In this document: piece after piece, positions 19,800 to 31,195 of the stretch
Layout: each line of letters starts with the position of its first letter
How positions within the stretch are numbered: the stretch's first letter is position 1
Source: Phascolarctos cinereus
Taxonomy: Eukaryota; Chordata; Mammalia; Diprotodontia; Phascolarctidae
Length of the DNA stretch: 64,000 bases
NCBI RefSeq assembly: GCF_002099425.1
Contig: NW_018344059.1
Location: forward strand, 8,491,501-8,555,500
Reading direction: 5' to 3'
Made by a program: the position numbers and the translations under genes
Notes under the pieces: generated by a model
Database searches by the model: none
What the model was told of the DNA's origin: nothing
What the model saw: only the letters and a program-made list of their open reading frames with translations

Positions 19800-20450
19800 T
19801 TCAGCCAGTCAACAAGCATTTATTAAGTGCTTACCACATGCCAAGCACTGTGATAAATGCTGAGGATACAAAGAAAAGTACAAATATGGTCGCTGGCCGC
19901 AAAAAACTCACTTTCTAGTGGGGGAGACAACATGAAAATAACTCTGTATATCACAAATATGTGGTATAAATTATATATAAAAATATATATAAATTATATA
20001 CAAAATATATATAATATAAATTTCATATATATATATATAAATCTTGAATGCGGTCTGAGAAGCCAAGAGACAAAGATGATGAAGAAAAGCATTCCAGGCA
20101 TAGGAGACAAGCCAGTGCAAAGACACAGAGAAGGGAGAGGAATTATTGTGTTTGAAAAATTACAAGTAGGCCAGCATTGCCAAGACTGTAGACTATATGG
20201 AGGGGAGTAAATTGTAAAAAGACTGAAAAGGTAGAAAGGTTTCAAGGCTTAAAGAACCAAATAGAGGATTTTATATTTGACCTGAGAGGTTATAGGAAGG
20301 CACTAAAGTTTATTGAAGTTGGGATGGATTGGTGGAGTGGGGGTGACATGGTCAACCTTGCACTTTGGGAACATCACTTTGGCAGCTGAGTGGAGAATGG
20401 ATTGGCTGGAGATAAATTGGAGCAGGGAGACCACGAGAGAAAAGAAACAT
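19800..20450 (-). mobile_element. L2, reverse, ~650 bp
   Basis: AAGCATTTATTAAGTGCTTACC, GCCAAGCACTGTGATAAATGC, CATTCCAGGCATAGGAGAC, GAGGATTTTATATTTGACC, GTGACATGGTCAACCTTGC and ATCACTTTGGCAGCTGAGTGG. A second L2 copy in tandem with the one before. An (AT)n-rich run at 19965-20040 sits inside it. Confidence 0.88.
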
Positions 20451-20689
20451 ACACGCTGTGGCCCCTCCTGAAATAGTGGTGAGCACAAGCAGTCACCAGT
20501 TGAGAGAGGGGCTATGAGGGCAGGAAGTATTTGAGTTTTGTCTTGGCTTCTGTTCTCAATGTCCAAAACATATAGCAGGCATGTTGACAGATGAGACAGT
20601 AGATTCATCAAAGTATGGACAGCCATGGCACTTTAAGGATAACGAGGTACTTTCTATACGTGGTCCAATCTGTTCCTCTAAATCGCAGC

Positions 20690-20930
20690 AGTTGTGAGGA
20701 AGTTAGTATGATGTTATCATCACTATTTAAAAGAAATTGAGATTTAGCAAGGTTAAGGGAATTGCCCAGTGAGTTGGGTAGTATAAATATTTTAATCTCC
20801 ATTTACAGAGGAAGAAATTGGGGTTCTGAGGTAGGAAGTGACTTGTCCAATACTCCACATCCATGCAAGAGGCTTTGGGGGAGCCTCCTACTCCCACTAA
20901 GTGACCAAGCTGCCACCTTAAGCCTGCTGT
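20690..20930 (-). mobile_element. Two MIR fragments in tandem, reverse
   Basis: First copy: TTTAAAAGAAATTGAGATTTAGC and GGTTAAGGGAATTGCCCAG. Second: CTCCATTTACAGAGGAAG, TTCTGAGGTAGGAAGTGACTTG. Both are reversed MIR cores. Confidence 0.6.
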
Positions 20931-20939
20931 CCCTGAGGC

Positions 20940-21960
20940 CAAGACCAATCCTCTCCGCTACATCCCTGCAGAGTCCCAAAATGGCCTCCGCTCTCAGTCA
21001 ACAGCAGCATCTGCCGGTGGTGATAAATAGATTGCACTGTCACTGCCTTACTTTAGAATGCCAGCTGCCTTTAGGCTGACTGGTAATTGTATCAAATGCT
21101 CTCCTTTTTAGCCATTAAGAATCCGCTTGTACTCATTTTACCTCTCCCAGAGGAAGTAAATGCACTTAAGAAACAGTGCCTCAGGAATTTTTAGTTTTCC
21201 ACTATGGCGTTCACTCCCCTATTTATCTTGCAATTTCATTAAAGCTCACACCACATACCACAGACATATTTTTAATCTAGCAGCCTGTTTTCAGGGGAGC
21301 CAGAACTTGAAGAACACAAAATGTTCCTTGCCTGTTTTTTCTTTTCTTTTTAAAATTAAATAATTTGATTCAGCGCTTCATTCTTGGTGCATAGCACGGT
21401 TCACTTAGATTAATAACATTCTCAATTTTGCCTGTTTGGTATCTAGAGTGGCAAGCAAGAACAATTTAGCCAGATTGAAACTCCAAATGCTCAGAGATGG
21501 AAAATATTTCAGCTGACCTCCTTGCCAGGAATATGCATTTCTCTAACTGCTTAATTATGATTCAAGATTGCAAGCTGGAATTCGGTGCAACAGATGGAGT
21601 TGTACTTTCGTGTTTACGGACTTAGGGAACTCGGTTCATTTCTGGTTTTTTGTTTCAAATCAGAGAGAAAAGCAAATAGCTTGGAACAAGAGAAGTGATT
21701 TTTTAATAGGAAGAGGAAGCTCCAAAAATGGTGGAAATAAGCAAGCTATTTAAGCCTATGGGACTCAGTTCCCAATGCAGGAAAATGGTGAGCTGATCCA
21801 GAAAAAGTCTAGACAGGTTCCAGAGGTCAGCAATAATAGCTTTCCTTCTGTTCCTATCACAGTTCTTCCTTTTAACTATCCCCTTGGGTGGGGCCTCACT
21901 TCAAGCTTAGAAATCAGAGAGTGCTGACCTTCCTGTGTCTCCTCCAATCTGTCCTCCACA
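20940..21960. other. Repeat-poor island; conserved-element candidate
   Basis: About 1 kb with no recognisable transposon, a low CpG count but several CpGs retained, and dense transcription-factor-like words: CAGCTG near 21512, ATATGCATTT near 21532, GCTTAATTATGATTC near 21548, TTTAATCTAGCAGCC near 21270. That texture is seen in deeply conserved non-coding elements. No frame longer than about 105 codons and no exon-like structure. Function is inference only. Confidence 0.4.
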
Positions 21961-21964
21961 CAAC

Positions 21965-22085
21965 TGTTAACAGATTATTTTCCTATCTGTAAAATGAGGA
22001 TAATACTTCTTATACTGACTACCTCACAGGTTTTTTTTTCAAAGAAAGCGTTTTGTAAACTTAAGTAATGTGAGCTATTATTTTT
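21965..22085 (+). mobile_element. MIR core and 3' end, forward
   Basis: TATCTGTAAAATGAGGATAATAC, GACTACCTCACAGG and AAAGCGTTTTGTAAACTTAAG: forward MIR 3' half. Confidence 0.75.
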
Positions 22086-22267
22086 TAAAAATTAACTTCA
22101 TTTGAAATGCAGCTAAAATAGCTATATATTTTTTAAAAATTCTAAGTTCATTCTCCCTTCCTTATTCCAACCGTTACCTTACATCCCAGAAAAGATTAGC
22201 AGTTTACCAAAAAAAAAAAAAGTTCCAACGTCCCACCCAGAGTAACTGGCTCACACGTAATAAATTT

Positions 22268-22690
22268 TTGAAGAATTTGAGATTTTCAAAGAATCTTGGT
22301 GGTCATCTAGTCCAATTCATATGCAGAAGGAATCCCCACATTAATATACCTGACAAATGATTATCCAGCCACTACTTGAAGACCTCCAAGGAGGGAGAAC
22401 CCACTACCTCTTGAGAAACCCATAATATGTTTGGATAGCTCTAATTGTTGCGAATATTTTTTCCTGGCCTCCAGCCTGAATGTAGCAGCTTGTAACATAC
22501 ACTCACTGCTCCTGGTTCTGCCCTCCCAGGACAAACAGAACAAATTCCATCCCTTGGCCTCTCGATAATCCTTTAAATAACTGACCGATATAACGTGCCC
22601 TTCCCCCCACCCCAAGTCTTCTTTTCTTTCCCAGCTAACCATGCTCAGATCCTCCAACCTACTCTCATATGACACGGACTCAAGGCCAAA
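22268..22690 (-). mobile_element. L3/CR1 3' end, reverse
   Basis: GGTCATCTAGTCCAATTCATATG, CCAGCCACTACTTGAAGACC, GAGGGAGAACCCACTACC, CTGCTCCTGGTTCTGCCC and TCAGATCCTCCAACC: the reversed CR1/L3 ORF2 end and 3' UTR. A 117-codon reverse frame (22361-22714) is the remnant of the LINE protein. Confidence 0.85.
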
Positions 22691-22934
22691 GCAACTCATG
22701 AGACCTTCTCCCAAGGCACAGGGGGATGGTGGTCTGCACTGGTGGAAAAGAAATCTCCACCAATGAAATGATGGACCTCTGAAGCACTGGGCTATGCAGT
22801 CATTTCATTCAGATCACAGACAGAGTATCCACAGAATTCCTGGCTCAGAGATTTGCACTATATTGTAAAGATTACAGATTAAAGAATTTAAGTATTTCCT
22901 TTGCAATTCATGTGAAAGAGGAGCATCTATAACT

Positions 22935-23240
22935 TAGGTAGCTAGGTGGCTTACTGGCTAGAGTACTGGACTGAAAATCAGGAAAACCTGAGTTCAAATA
23001 TGACCTCAAACCCTTCCTAGCTGTGTGACCCTGGGCAAGCCACTTAACCTCTCATAGCTTCAGTTTCATCATCAATAAAATGGGGATAATAGGACACCTT
23101 CCTCACAGGGTTATGGTGAGGATCAAATGAGATAATATGTATGTGTATATATATGTATATATACACACACATACACACACACACACACATATAAAACTTT
23201 GCAAACTTTAAATGTTAAAAATGCTAGCTATCATTGTTAT
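22935..23240 (+). mobile_element. CORE-SINE, forward, full length
   Basis: GGTAGCTAGGTGGCTTACTGGC head, CTGAGTTCAAATATGACCTC B-box, GTGACCCTGGGCAAGCCAC, ATCAATAAAATGGGGATAATAGG, GGATCAAATGAGATAATATG, then a TATG/CA microsatellite and AAACTTTGCAAACTTTAAATG. The simple repeat replaces the usual short linker before the terminal block. Confidence 0.88.
23140..23192. repeat. (TATG)/(CA) microsatellite inside a SINE
   Basis: GTATGTGTATATATATG followed by CACACACATACACACACACAC within the SINE body. Confidence 0.92.
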
Positions 23241-23454
23241 TCTTTACTTTAATACCTCCAAAGACCTGTAATTTCATCAGTATGGGTTCTTCATCCACTG
23301 ATAGCATGCCATCCACTGGTTCTTCATCCACTGTGGTAAATTTTAACTCTGTAGCATATGGTCTTCATAAGTTTCTCTCAACAAAAATTTTCATCACCTG
23401 CTGGCTAACCAATTCATACCTCTCACCCTGACTTCTGATGATCCGAAAACACCT

Positions 23455-23525
23455 GTCTTCAACTCCCTATTAGACATCTCCACCTAGCTGTCCCACCAGT
23501 ATCTCAAACTCAACATGGCAATGTG
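23455..23525 (+). mobile_element. L2 fragment, forward
   Basis: CTTCAACTCCCTATTAGACATC, CACCTAGCTGTCCCACCAG and CAAACTCAACATGGC are an L2 ORF2 block, the forward counterpart of the 13.3-kb segment. Confidence 0.65.
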
Positions 23526-24539
23526 GCAGGATCCTTGGCTAGACAATTTCTCTCCACTTATATTCACAGGTTAAAGGATGACTACCTCAGGCTTAAGACT
23601 CACTCTGTGGGTCTGTGCTTCTAAAACTACAGGTCAGAAGTGCCAACCAGGATGCTTACCTTCACTTTAGTCAGTTAGAAGACTCAGCTCAAGGAAAAAT
23701 CATTCATTGAACTGGCATAGTAAAAACAGTAGAAATGAAACATCTTTCTTATAAACCTGGGTGAACTATACAGTACATACATCATTAGTGGAAAGAGTGC
23801 AAACATAGAGATTCCAAGTAAAGGACCACAATGCCCAGCAATTTTCTCATAATGTCTTTGTGCTGCTCCTTCTGGTTCTCAGCATTTCTGTTGGACCCCC
23901 TAGGCCTGCTCTTGGGCTGCGCACATGGCCCCAGAACTTAGCTATGCTCTCCTCTGTCTCCAAGTTCAGGTTCAGCTGACATCCTAGCTGAGGGCATTGC
24001 TACGTATTTTCAGGAAGAAACAGAATCTACCCCCTGGGACTGTTAGGAGTCTCAGCTCTAAATGACCTGCCATCTCCTGGGACCAACCCCAAGCATCAGG
24101 CTCTCTCTCTCCTCACTGTCCAGCAGATAGGTCTGCACAGCTAGACTCCTTTGTTCCTGCTTTCTGTTGGACACATCTTCTACAGCCATAAACTTAGATT
24201 ACAAGATGCCATTGCCAAGGAGGAAAAAGGAAGATAAATCCCCGTCACCTTTTGCTGCATCCTGCTAGATATGCTCCTAAGAGATGACTCAATGCTCTTC
24301 TCAAAGCTAAATTTTCAAAGACATTTGGAATGGGGCCAACTTTTTTATGTATGGGCTACAAAGGGCATGACTGATCTTCCCAGCTATTGACCAGAAGTTC
24401 CTTGTGTGACATCAGTTGCCTTCTAATGACCTATAAGCCCATCAATTGGATTGAGGAATGTATCTTCATATGCCTCTTTATACTTCCTCTATGATTGCTT
24501 CTACATTAAATACATATTTATTCTTCTTTTACGCACTGT
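23526..24539. other. Unassigned, possible decayed LTR
   Basis: About 1 kb without a firm assignment. The right part (CTTTATACTTCC, ACATTAAATACATATTTATTC near 24475-24515) has promoter- and poly(A)-like words that could belong to an old LTR, but I could not place ends. Confidence 0.35.
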
Positions 24540-25225
24540 CTACATTAAAAACTGTTATCTTTACCTCTAAACCCACACCTCCTTCTTACTTATGATATCT
24601 ATCTGTGGCAATACCATTCGCTGAATCTCCTAAGTCTCAAATTTTGGTGTTACTTTTCTCTCTTCCTTCTCTTCTCCTTGGAGGCAGAAGATCTGGATGT
24701 GAATCCTGGCTCTATCACTAACTAGCTTTAGTGTGACATTGGGTAAGTCATTTTACCTCTAACCCTAAATTCCCTTATTATAAATTAAGCATAACATAAT
24801 TAACCCTATAGTGTTGAGTAAACCTTAATACTCAAAACACTTGTGAGTTATAATCATTATTACAAAGTCCTATCAATTCTATTTTTGTAATATCTCTTGC
24901 ATCCTTCCCTTCCTCTCTATTCCCACCAACAATACCTTAACACAAGCTCTCATTACCACCAACCTGGATCCCACAGTAGCTTCCTTATAGGGATTCCCAC
25001 CTCAACTTTCATTTCTTTTCAACCTGTCCTTCATGCCACTACCAGAATAATCTTTTTAAAAACATTCCTCTGCTCAAAAATCTTTAGTGGGTCCCTGAGG
25101 CCTACCAAGGAAAGATCATCTGCTTCACCTAACATTTGTTGCCTTTTATATTCTGATAACATTCTACCTTTCTAGTCTGATGTCATATTAAATCTCTTCC
25201 ACATATGCTATTCTCCAGCCAATAT
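24540..25225 (+). mobile_element. L2, forward, with nested MIR
   Basis: ACCTCTAAACCCACACCTCC, a CCTAAGTCTCAAATTTTGG block, interruption at 24683-24862, then AAAGTCCTATCAATTCTATTTTTG, ACCAACCTGGATCCCACAG, CATGCCACTACCAGAATAATC and CAAAAATCTTTAGTGGGTCC. The two sides are contiguous in L2. Confidence 0.85.
24683..24862 (+). mobile_element. MIR inserted in L2, forward
   Basis: AGATCTGGATGTGAATCCTGG, a CTATCACTAACTAGC block, GTGACATTGGGTAAGTCATT and CAAAACACTTGTGAGTTATAATC. MIR replication depends on L2 machinery, so a MIR inside L2 is unsurprising. Confidence 0.8.
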
Positions 25226-25560
25226 AAACCAATCTCAGGCTCACAAATATACTCTATATGTTTCTGCCTCTCAGTCTTTGCTCACACTGTTCCATATTAC
25301 TGGTAAGGAACTGAGCCCTAATTGATTGAATTCCTATTGAATCTTCTGTAATGAGAGGATTGGTCAATAAAGGCTCAGTCCTTAGAGATATATAATATGC
25401 TGCATCTGGAAAACGGATATAGGAATAGACATTAAAATGGAATATCATCCTTTTCTAAGGAAGTTTAACTAATGCTCATCATTCACCACAATAAAGAGGC
25501 CAAAAGAGCTTAGAAACCACATGAGCCAGCAACTACTTGATCTCTTTGAAAAATAAAGAG
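25226..25560. other. No clear feature
   Basis: Weak L2-like words at the left; otherwise unassigned. Confidence 0.35.
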
Positions 25561-25692
25561 GGGGCAGTTAGGTGGCACATTGGATAGAGCACTAGCCCTG
25601 GAGTCAGGATGACCTGAGTTCAAATCTGACCTCAGACACTCACTAGCTGTGTGACAATGAGCAAGTCACTTAACCCCAATGCTCAGAGAAAT
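25561..25692 (+). mobile_element. Short tRNA-type SINE, forward
   Basis: GGGGCAGTTAGGTGGCACATTGG, AGAGCACTAGCCCTGGAGTC, GAGTTCAAATCTGACCTCAG, GAGCAAGTCACTTAACCCC. It lacks a long A-tail, so it is probably older than the 29.5-kb copy. Confidence 0.92.
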
Positions 25693-25727
25693 GAAGAGAA
25701 ATGGTAACTAAAGACAACACTATAATA

Positions 25728-25995
25728 ATAACAGCATCTAGCATTTATTTGGCTCCTACTATGTGCCATATAATATGCAAAGTGCTTTACAAATATTATT
25801 TTGTGTGATGCTTTGAACAACACTGGGAGATAGGTGCTATTATTATCTCACTTTTATAGTTGAGGAAACTGAGACAAACAGAAGTTAAATTACTTGCCCA
25901 GGGTCACACAGCTAAGAAGTTTTTGAGCCCAAATTTGAACTCAGGTCTATTCTGACTTCAGGCCCTGTGCTCTATCTACTGCATCACCTAGATGA
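25728..25995 (-). mobile_element. MIR, reverse, near full length
   Basis: CTAGCATTTATTTGGCTCC, CAAAGTGCTTTACAAATATT, AGATAGGTGCTATTATTATC, GAGGAAACTGAGACAAACAG, CTTGCCCAGGGTCACACAGC, TTTGAACTCAGGTCTATTC. One of the best preserved MIR copies here. Confidence 0.9.
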
Positions 25996-26289
25996 GAGCA
26001 TAAAATCTTACAAAGGAAGGTGATGGAAAGTTATGAGCGGTGTGGAATTATGAAAGTGAGAAACAATGGAAAGAAAAGCAAGTTTACAGAAAGCTTAGAA
26101 AGAGTAATATCATCCAAGAGCACTTAAGAACTAAACTGGAAAGGCAACACTAAATAGACAAAAAATGTGTAGATTTTTATAATCAGCTATTTTCTCTAAT
26201 AACGAAATGGAAGCACTACATTTAGGCACTGACACAACAATCCCCTGTGATTTGCACAAAGAACTAGAGTCAACACTAAAGAAAACAAA

Positions 26290-27150
26290 GACCAGAAGGA
26301 AAGGTGTGCAAGGCCAAGTACACACAAGGAAGGGCTGTGCTGGAGGCATTGAAGAACCATTTCTCAAGATATCTGAAATATGAGTGGATACTAAACATGT
26401 GGAAAAAGGTCTACCTTCAACAACATGTCTCTAATGAACATGTCAAAATCATACAAAATTTTCTTAAGCAAGTAATAACAAAGATAACTTTGCTCATTCT
26501 GATGATTAATATCTAAAGAGGCGTAAAACAGAGAATTATTTTGGATGCTTACCAAAGCCTTATAGAAGTCACGTGCAAGATCCAAGTAGAAGAGGGGTTC
26601 ATTAGGATCTTGAGATCTTCTAGATGCTCCTGTCAGTTTGTGCTGATCTTATCAAGCCCCAGAATATAGCATAGACTCCCAAGTGAAAACTCTAATCACT
26701 CAAAAGAGTACAATCTAACAATCCACCCAGAAAAACCAAGTGGATGACAAATGAACAAATCATAAAATAGGTCTATCATTTCATACATCTCATATAGACA
26801 CTGAAGACAGACTACCAAGTGGGCAGAGAATGAAATAGGAGAAAGAGAACAGGCTGGATTATATCTAGAAAATCGTCCACAGTTCTTTAATAAAGTCTCC
26901 CTGAAAGAAAGACTCATCTTTATAACCCCAGTATTTTTCCAGTGATGTCATATGGCTTTGAATCATGGAGTACCATAGTTTCAGAAGAATTCAAATTACA
27001 GGTTGATCAAAGGACAATGAAGAAAGTCATGGTTGGTACTAATATCCTGTAGCAAGGAATTATATGTCTAGAAGAAGAAATGGGCTGGTCACATATTGAG
27101 AGGGAGAAGTAGCCCATATCCTCTACTGGTATCTCAAGAAATCTAGAAAA
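26290..27150 (+). mobile_element. RTE-type LINE ORF fragment, forward, ~0.86 kb
   Basis: Decayed reverse transcriptase and C-terminal region. Visible in pieces: an 'NEHVKIIQNFL' block near 26437, an 'RGVKQ' motif near 26518 (the RGVxQGD palm motif), 'CNLTIHPEK' near 26715, and 'PVMSYGFESW' near 26938 followed by 'VDQRTMKKVMVGT'. Stops and shifts separate these, so the LINE is dead. The same family appears at 18.2 and 19.5 kb. Confidence 0.75.
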
Positions 27151-27179
27151 ACAACCCCATCAAATTGAATAGGCCTTCA

Positions 27180-28280
27180 GGGTTCTGAATTGGGCCCTCT
27201 TCTGTTCTTCCTCTATATTAGTGATCTCATCAACTACCGTGGATTTAATTGCCATTTCTATATCGATGATTCTCAAATCTACCTATCTTGCCCCAACCTC
27301 TCTGCTGACCTCCAATCTCACATTTCTAACTGCCTTTTGGACATTGTAAACTGGGTATCCAGTATCCATCTTGAATTCAATAGGTCCAAAACAGAACTTA
27401 TCTTTCCCCCAAGCCTTCTCTGCCTCCTGCATTCCCAGTTACTGTAGAGAATACCATTCCTCCAGGCCCTCAGGCTCAGACCTAGGGGTCATCCTGGATT
27501 CCTCACTATCTCTCACCCCCCAAAGCCAAGCTTTTGCCAAGGTCTGTTGATTTCATTTTTGTAACATCTCCCAAATACGCCACCTTCTCTTCTCTGACAC
27601 TGCCACCCCTCTAGTGCAGCCCTGATCACCTCATACCTGGACTACTTCAACAGCCCGTTGGTGGTCTGCTGGCCTCAACTCCCTAATCCAATTCATCTTC
27701 CATTCAGCCACTAATTTGATTTTCCTAAAGCAAAGTATAATCATGTCACTTCCCTACTCAATAAACTCCAGTGGCTTCCTATCGCCTCCAGAAGCTAATA
27801 CCAAATGCTCTATTTGGCATTGAAAAGCCTTTATAACCCAGCCCCCTCCTACCTTTCCATTTTTCTTACAGCTCACTCTCAGAGAGGTACTCTTTGATCC
27901 AGTGATACTGGTCTCCTGATTGTTCCACAAACAAGACACTGCATCCCTAGGCTTCTGGCATTTTCTCTGGCTGTCCCCCATGCCTGAAATACTCTGTCTT
28001 CCTCTCCAACTACTGGTTTCTCTGGCTTCCTTTAATTTCCAGCTAAAATTCCACCTTCTACATGAAGACTTCCCTATGTTAATTATTTCTTATTTTATCT
28101 CATATATAACTTACTTTGTATATATTTTTGTTTGCATGATGGCTCCTCCATTAGAGTGTAAGTTTCTTGAGGTCAGGGATTGCCTTTTGCTTCTTTTTTT
28201 GTCCTCCAATTAGCATAGTGTCTATCACACAGCAGGCACTTAGTAAATGTTTATTAATTGATAGATTAATTGATTGACTT
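27180..28280 (+). mobile_element. L2 LINE, forward, 1.1 kb with RT palm
   Basis: Starts in the reverse transcriptase: 'GPLLFFLYISDL' from 27191, then 'FYIDDSQIYL' at about 27256-27285, matching the YADD catalytic box with Ile for Ala, and 'NRSKTELIFP'. It continues through the rest of ORF2 into the 3' UTR (TAGAGTGTAAGTTTCTTGAGG) and ends in ATTGATAGATTAATTGATTG. The 85-codon open stretch 27190-27447 is this RT piece. Longest L2 copy in the window. Confidence 0.92.
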
Positions 28281-29097
28281 ATGGAATAACACATAGAAGA
28301 GGATGAGATGTCATAGGTGAGTTCTGATATGCACCATTGTAGAGAGTATTCACATTGGATCACAGATCTATTAAAGTATCAAAACAACAAGTAGTGAATT
28401 TTAAAATCAAACAATTTGATAAGAAGCCTCTCAGGATTTAACCAGATTGGTTCTCAAAAAACAGACTTATAGGAGTCTCACCAGAACCATTCTCAAAGAC
28501 TTTACCACTTGGTAGGACCTAACGTAGCTTTTGCTTCATTTGCAAAACATTTGAACAGTTAGGATCACCTCCACACCACAATATGGCATCAAAGTAAGAT
28601 TTTTAAAGAGATATCATTTAGTTTATAAACCATCATCAAGCATATATCAAATTCCATAATAACGTCTCATCCTTCCTCTGCCGAAATGACAGCACTGACA
28701 ATGTTCCTCCTCCCAGAGCCTATGAAGGAAGATGGGCTTTGGATGATTTTTCTAGTAGTTGGGATGTTTGAGACATCAACATTGTTCCTTCAGATTTCTC
28801 TTTTGGGCAATAACGTGCATTTATAAAATGAATGGTTCAGGCTAGAAATTTAATCTGTGACCAGGAAATAGATGTACATTAACTAGAGAACTCTAAACAA
28901 AAAAACCATGACCTTGTTCTCATCCATGTAATATTATAACATACTGAATTAACCTGACACAGACTTAGAAATCCTCGCGTATATTTTCTTGTCTATGCTG
29001 ATACAAATCAATCAGTACACTCCAACCTAATTCAACAAACATTTTTGTAATAATAATAACAATTACTATTGTTATTGTTATATGTCTAGAGGCAGTG
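28281..29097. other. No recognised gene or repeat
   Basis: About 0.8 kb of low-copy-looking sequence with a few CpGs (near 28976). No frames of note. Confidence 0.45.
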
Positions 29098-29330
29098 GTG
29101 GGCAGAGTATTAGATTAGGAATCAAAAGAACTGGTTTCATATTGGACTCTGTGACTTACTATGTGGCTAAACGAGTCAATTTCTCTGAGCAAATGAGTAA
29201 AAAGTGAATAATAATACTTATACTACCTACCTCACAAGGTTGTTACAAGGATCAAAAGAAATCATTGGTGTAAAGTTCTTTGCAAGGGGTTTTAATGTCA
29301 TTTATTGCTCATGACAACAATCATAATAAA
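29098..29330 (+). mobile_element. MIR, forward
   Basis: GGGCAGAGTATTAGATTAGG, GACTTACTATGTGGCTAAACG, CCTACCTCACAAGGTTGTTAC and GTAAAGTTCTTTGCAAGG. Confidence 0.78.
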
Positions 29331-29334
29331 ATTC

Positions 29335-30225
29335 AATTCAACAAACATTTATTAAATGTCTACTATGTGCAAGCCATTACTAAGCACTGATGCTATAGAG
29401 ATAGATCTGACATGGCCCCCTTTCTCAAGGAGCTTTCCAATTTAATTACTGCAGGAAGGAAGGATAATCACAAATAACTGTGGTGTAGAGGTCAGTGAGA
29501 AAAGTACAAAGGAGGGGCAGCTAGGTGGTGCTGTTGACCATCAGCCTTGGAGTCAGGAGGACCTGAATTCAAATTTGGCCTCAGACACATAACACCTACT
29601 AGCTGTGTGACCTTCGGCAAGTCACTTAACCCCAATTGCCTTACAAAAAAAAAAAAAAGAAAAAAGAAAAGTACAAAGGAAAGGCCCAAGCTAAGTGCTG
29701 TGAGGAATTCAGAAATGATAGATAACTATTGGCTAGGAGAGGAGGTTGAGGGCCAGGAAGGGTGTTATAGAGATGACACTCAAGAAGGGCCTTGGAGTGG
29801 ATGATGGCTTGAGCAAGAGGATGAAGGCAGGAGAAGAATGGAGAGTATCAGGTTCTTCATCTGTAGACAGGAATAATAAAATTACCTACCTGAGGATGAC
29901 ATTAGGTAGTATTTGTCAAATTTGGTTTAAAAAAGAGAGAGAGAAAATGAGGGGATGGCTAGTATTTGAGTTTGGTTGGGAAAGGAATATAGGAAGAGCT
30001 ACACTGTGAGATAAAACTAGAAATGTAGATTGTATCCAAATAGTGGATATCCTTGAATGTCAAAGTGAAAGTTTATGTTTTATTTTGGAGGCCACAGAGA
30101 CCCACTGATTTTTGAATAAAGAGCTGACATAATCATATTGGTGTATGAGGAAGTTTACTTGGGTAGCTGTGAGACTGATGTATCAGAGAGGGGAAAGACT
30201 AGAGGCAGGAAGACCATTTAGAAGG
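29335..30225 (-). mobile_element. L2, reverse, ~0.9 kb, split by a SINE
   Basis: CAACAAACATTTATTAAATGTC and CTCAAGGAGCTTTCCAATTTAATT; after the SINE GGGCCTTGGAGTGGATGATGG, CTTGAATGTCAAAGTGAAAG, GAGCTGACATAATCATATTGG, GAAGACCATTTAGAAGGC. These are successive reversed L2 3' blocks. Confidence 0.82.
29514..29665 (+). mobile_element. Short SINE with perfect 15-bp target duplication
   Basis: GGGGCAGCTAGGTGGTGCTG head to CCCCAATTGCCTTAC and an A-tail. Flanked by GAAAAGTACAAAGGA at 29499-29513 and again at 29666-29680 without mismatch. The exact duplication and clean A-tail mark the youngest-looking SINE here. The internal head has a small deletion relative to other copies (GCTGTTGACC in place of the usual GTGGATAGAGC). 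Confidence 0.96.
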
Positions 30226-30832
30226 CTAAATCTGCCTTTATTTTATATACTGTATTAAGTATTTGGGCATGGTCTAATTATCTAAATGTAAATCTTCTCA
30301 GCTCATTTCTCTGTGTATATGTAACAGGCATTGATGAAGGGGTCATCCTTTCCTGATTTGTAGACTGGGTTCAGAGTCAATTGAACCTAACTGTATTAAA
30401 GCAAGATTTTATCTAGCTCCATGAAACACTATCCATTCTTTAATAAGGGGTGGAAAAAAATTGTGTCAAAATACTATATTTGCCTAAACACAGGCTGTAC
30501 TTTTCCCCTTAAATCTGCCTCATATAAAACACAAGTTTGGGAAACCTAAAATCAACATTATTTTTCAATGTATAAATACACTTTTTTTCCTTTCAAAGGA
30601 ATCATTTAGGATTATGGCCTTTTCAGGGGCCACCTATTCCAACAATGCACATGGAATGAAAAACAATATTTTGCTGCATACATTTATGTCTATGTCTTTG
30701 AATAGTTTTGTTCCCTGATTATGAAAGGAGAGACTCCAGAGTCCTGTAGAAGACATGACAAGTGTGGATTTAACTCCTGAAAACAGACTCTAAGCATTAG
30801 AGCCGGAAGAGACTTTAAAGACCATGTAGGCC
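30226..30832. other. No recognised gene or repeat
   Basis: About 0.6 kb of low-copy-looking sequence before a MIR3-like word at 30795-30830 (GCATTAGAGCCGGAAGAGAC). Confidence 0.4.
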
Positions 30833-30847
30833 AAACCACCCAATTTT

Positions 30848-31011
30848 GGTCTTTTTTTTTTTTTGTATTTTGTTAGGCAATGGAGTTAAGTGACTTGCCC
30901 AAGGTCACACAGCTAGTAAGTATCAAGTGCTTGGTCTGAGGCCGGATTTGAACTCAGGTCCTCCTGACTCCAGGGCTGGTGCTCTATCCACTGCACCACC
31001 TACCTGCCCGG
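30848..31011 (-). mobile_element. Short SINE, reverse, 15-bp target duplication
   Basis: T-run, AGTGACTTGCCCAAGGTCACAC, GGATTTGAACTCAGGTCCTCC, CACCACCTACCTGCCCG. Flanks AAACCACCCAATTTT (30833-30847) and AAACCATCCAATTTT (31012-31026) differ at one base, so it is slightly older than the 29.5-kb copy. Confidence 0.95.
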
Positions 31012-31071
31012 AAACCATCCAATTTTTTAAGAAAGAAACAGAGCCAAAAGAGACTCAATCATCATCAACCA

Positions 31072-31195
31072 GTGAATTAAGCAAAAAGCATTTATTAAGC
31101 ACCAGGTATTATACTGGGCTTTGAAATGCAATCAAAAAGGAAGACAATCTTTACCCATTGCAGAGCCTTGATTCTAACAGGGGGCATAACATACA
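31072..31195 (-). mobile_element. L2 3' end, reverse
   Basis: AAAAAGCATTTATTAAGCACC, GAAGACAATCTTTACCC, GATTCTAACAGGGGGCATAAC. Confidence 0.8.
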
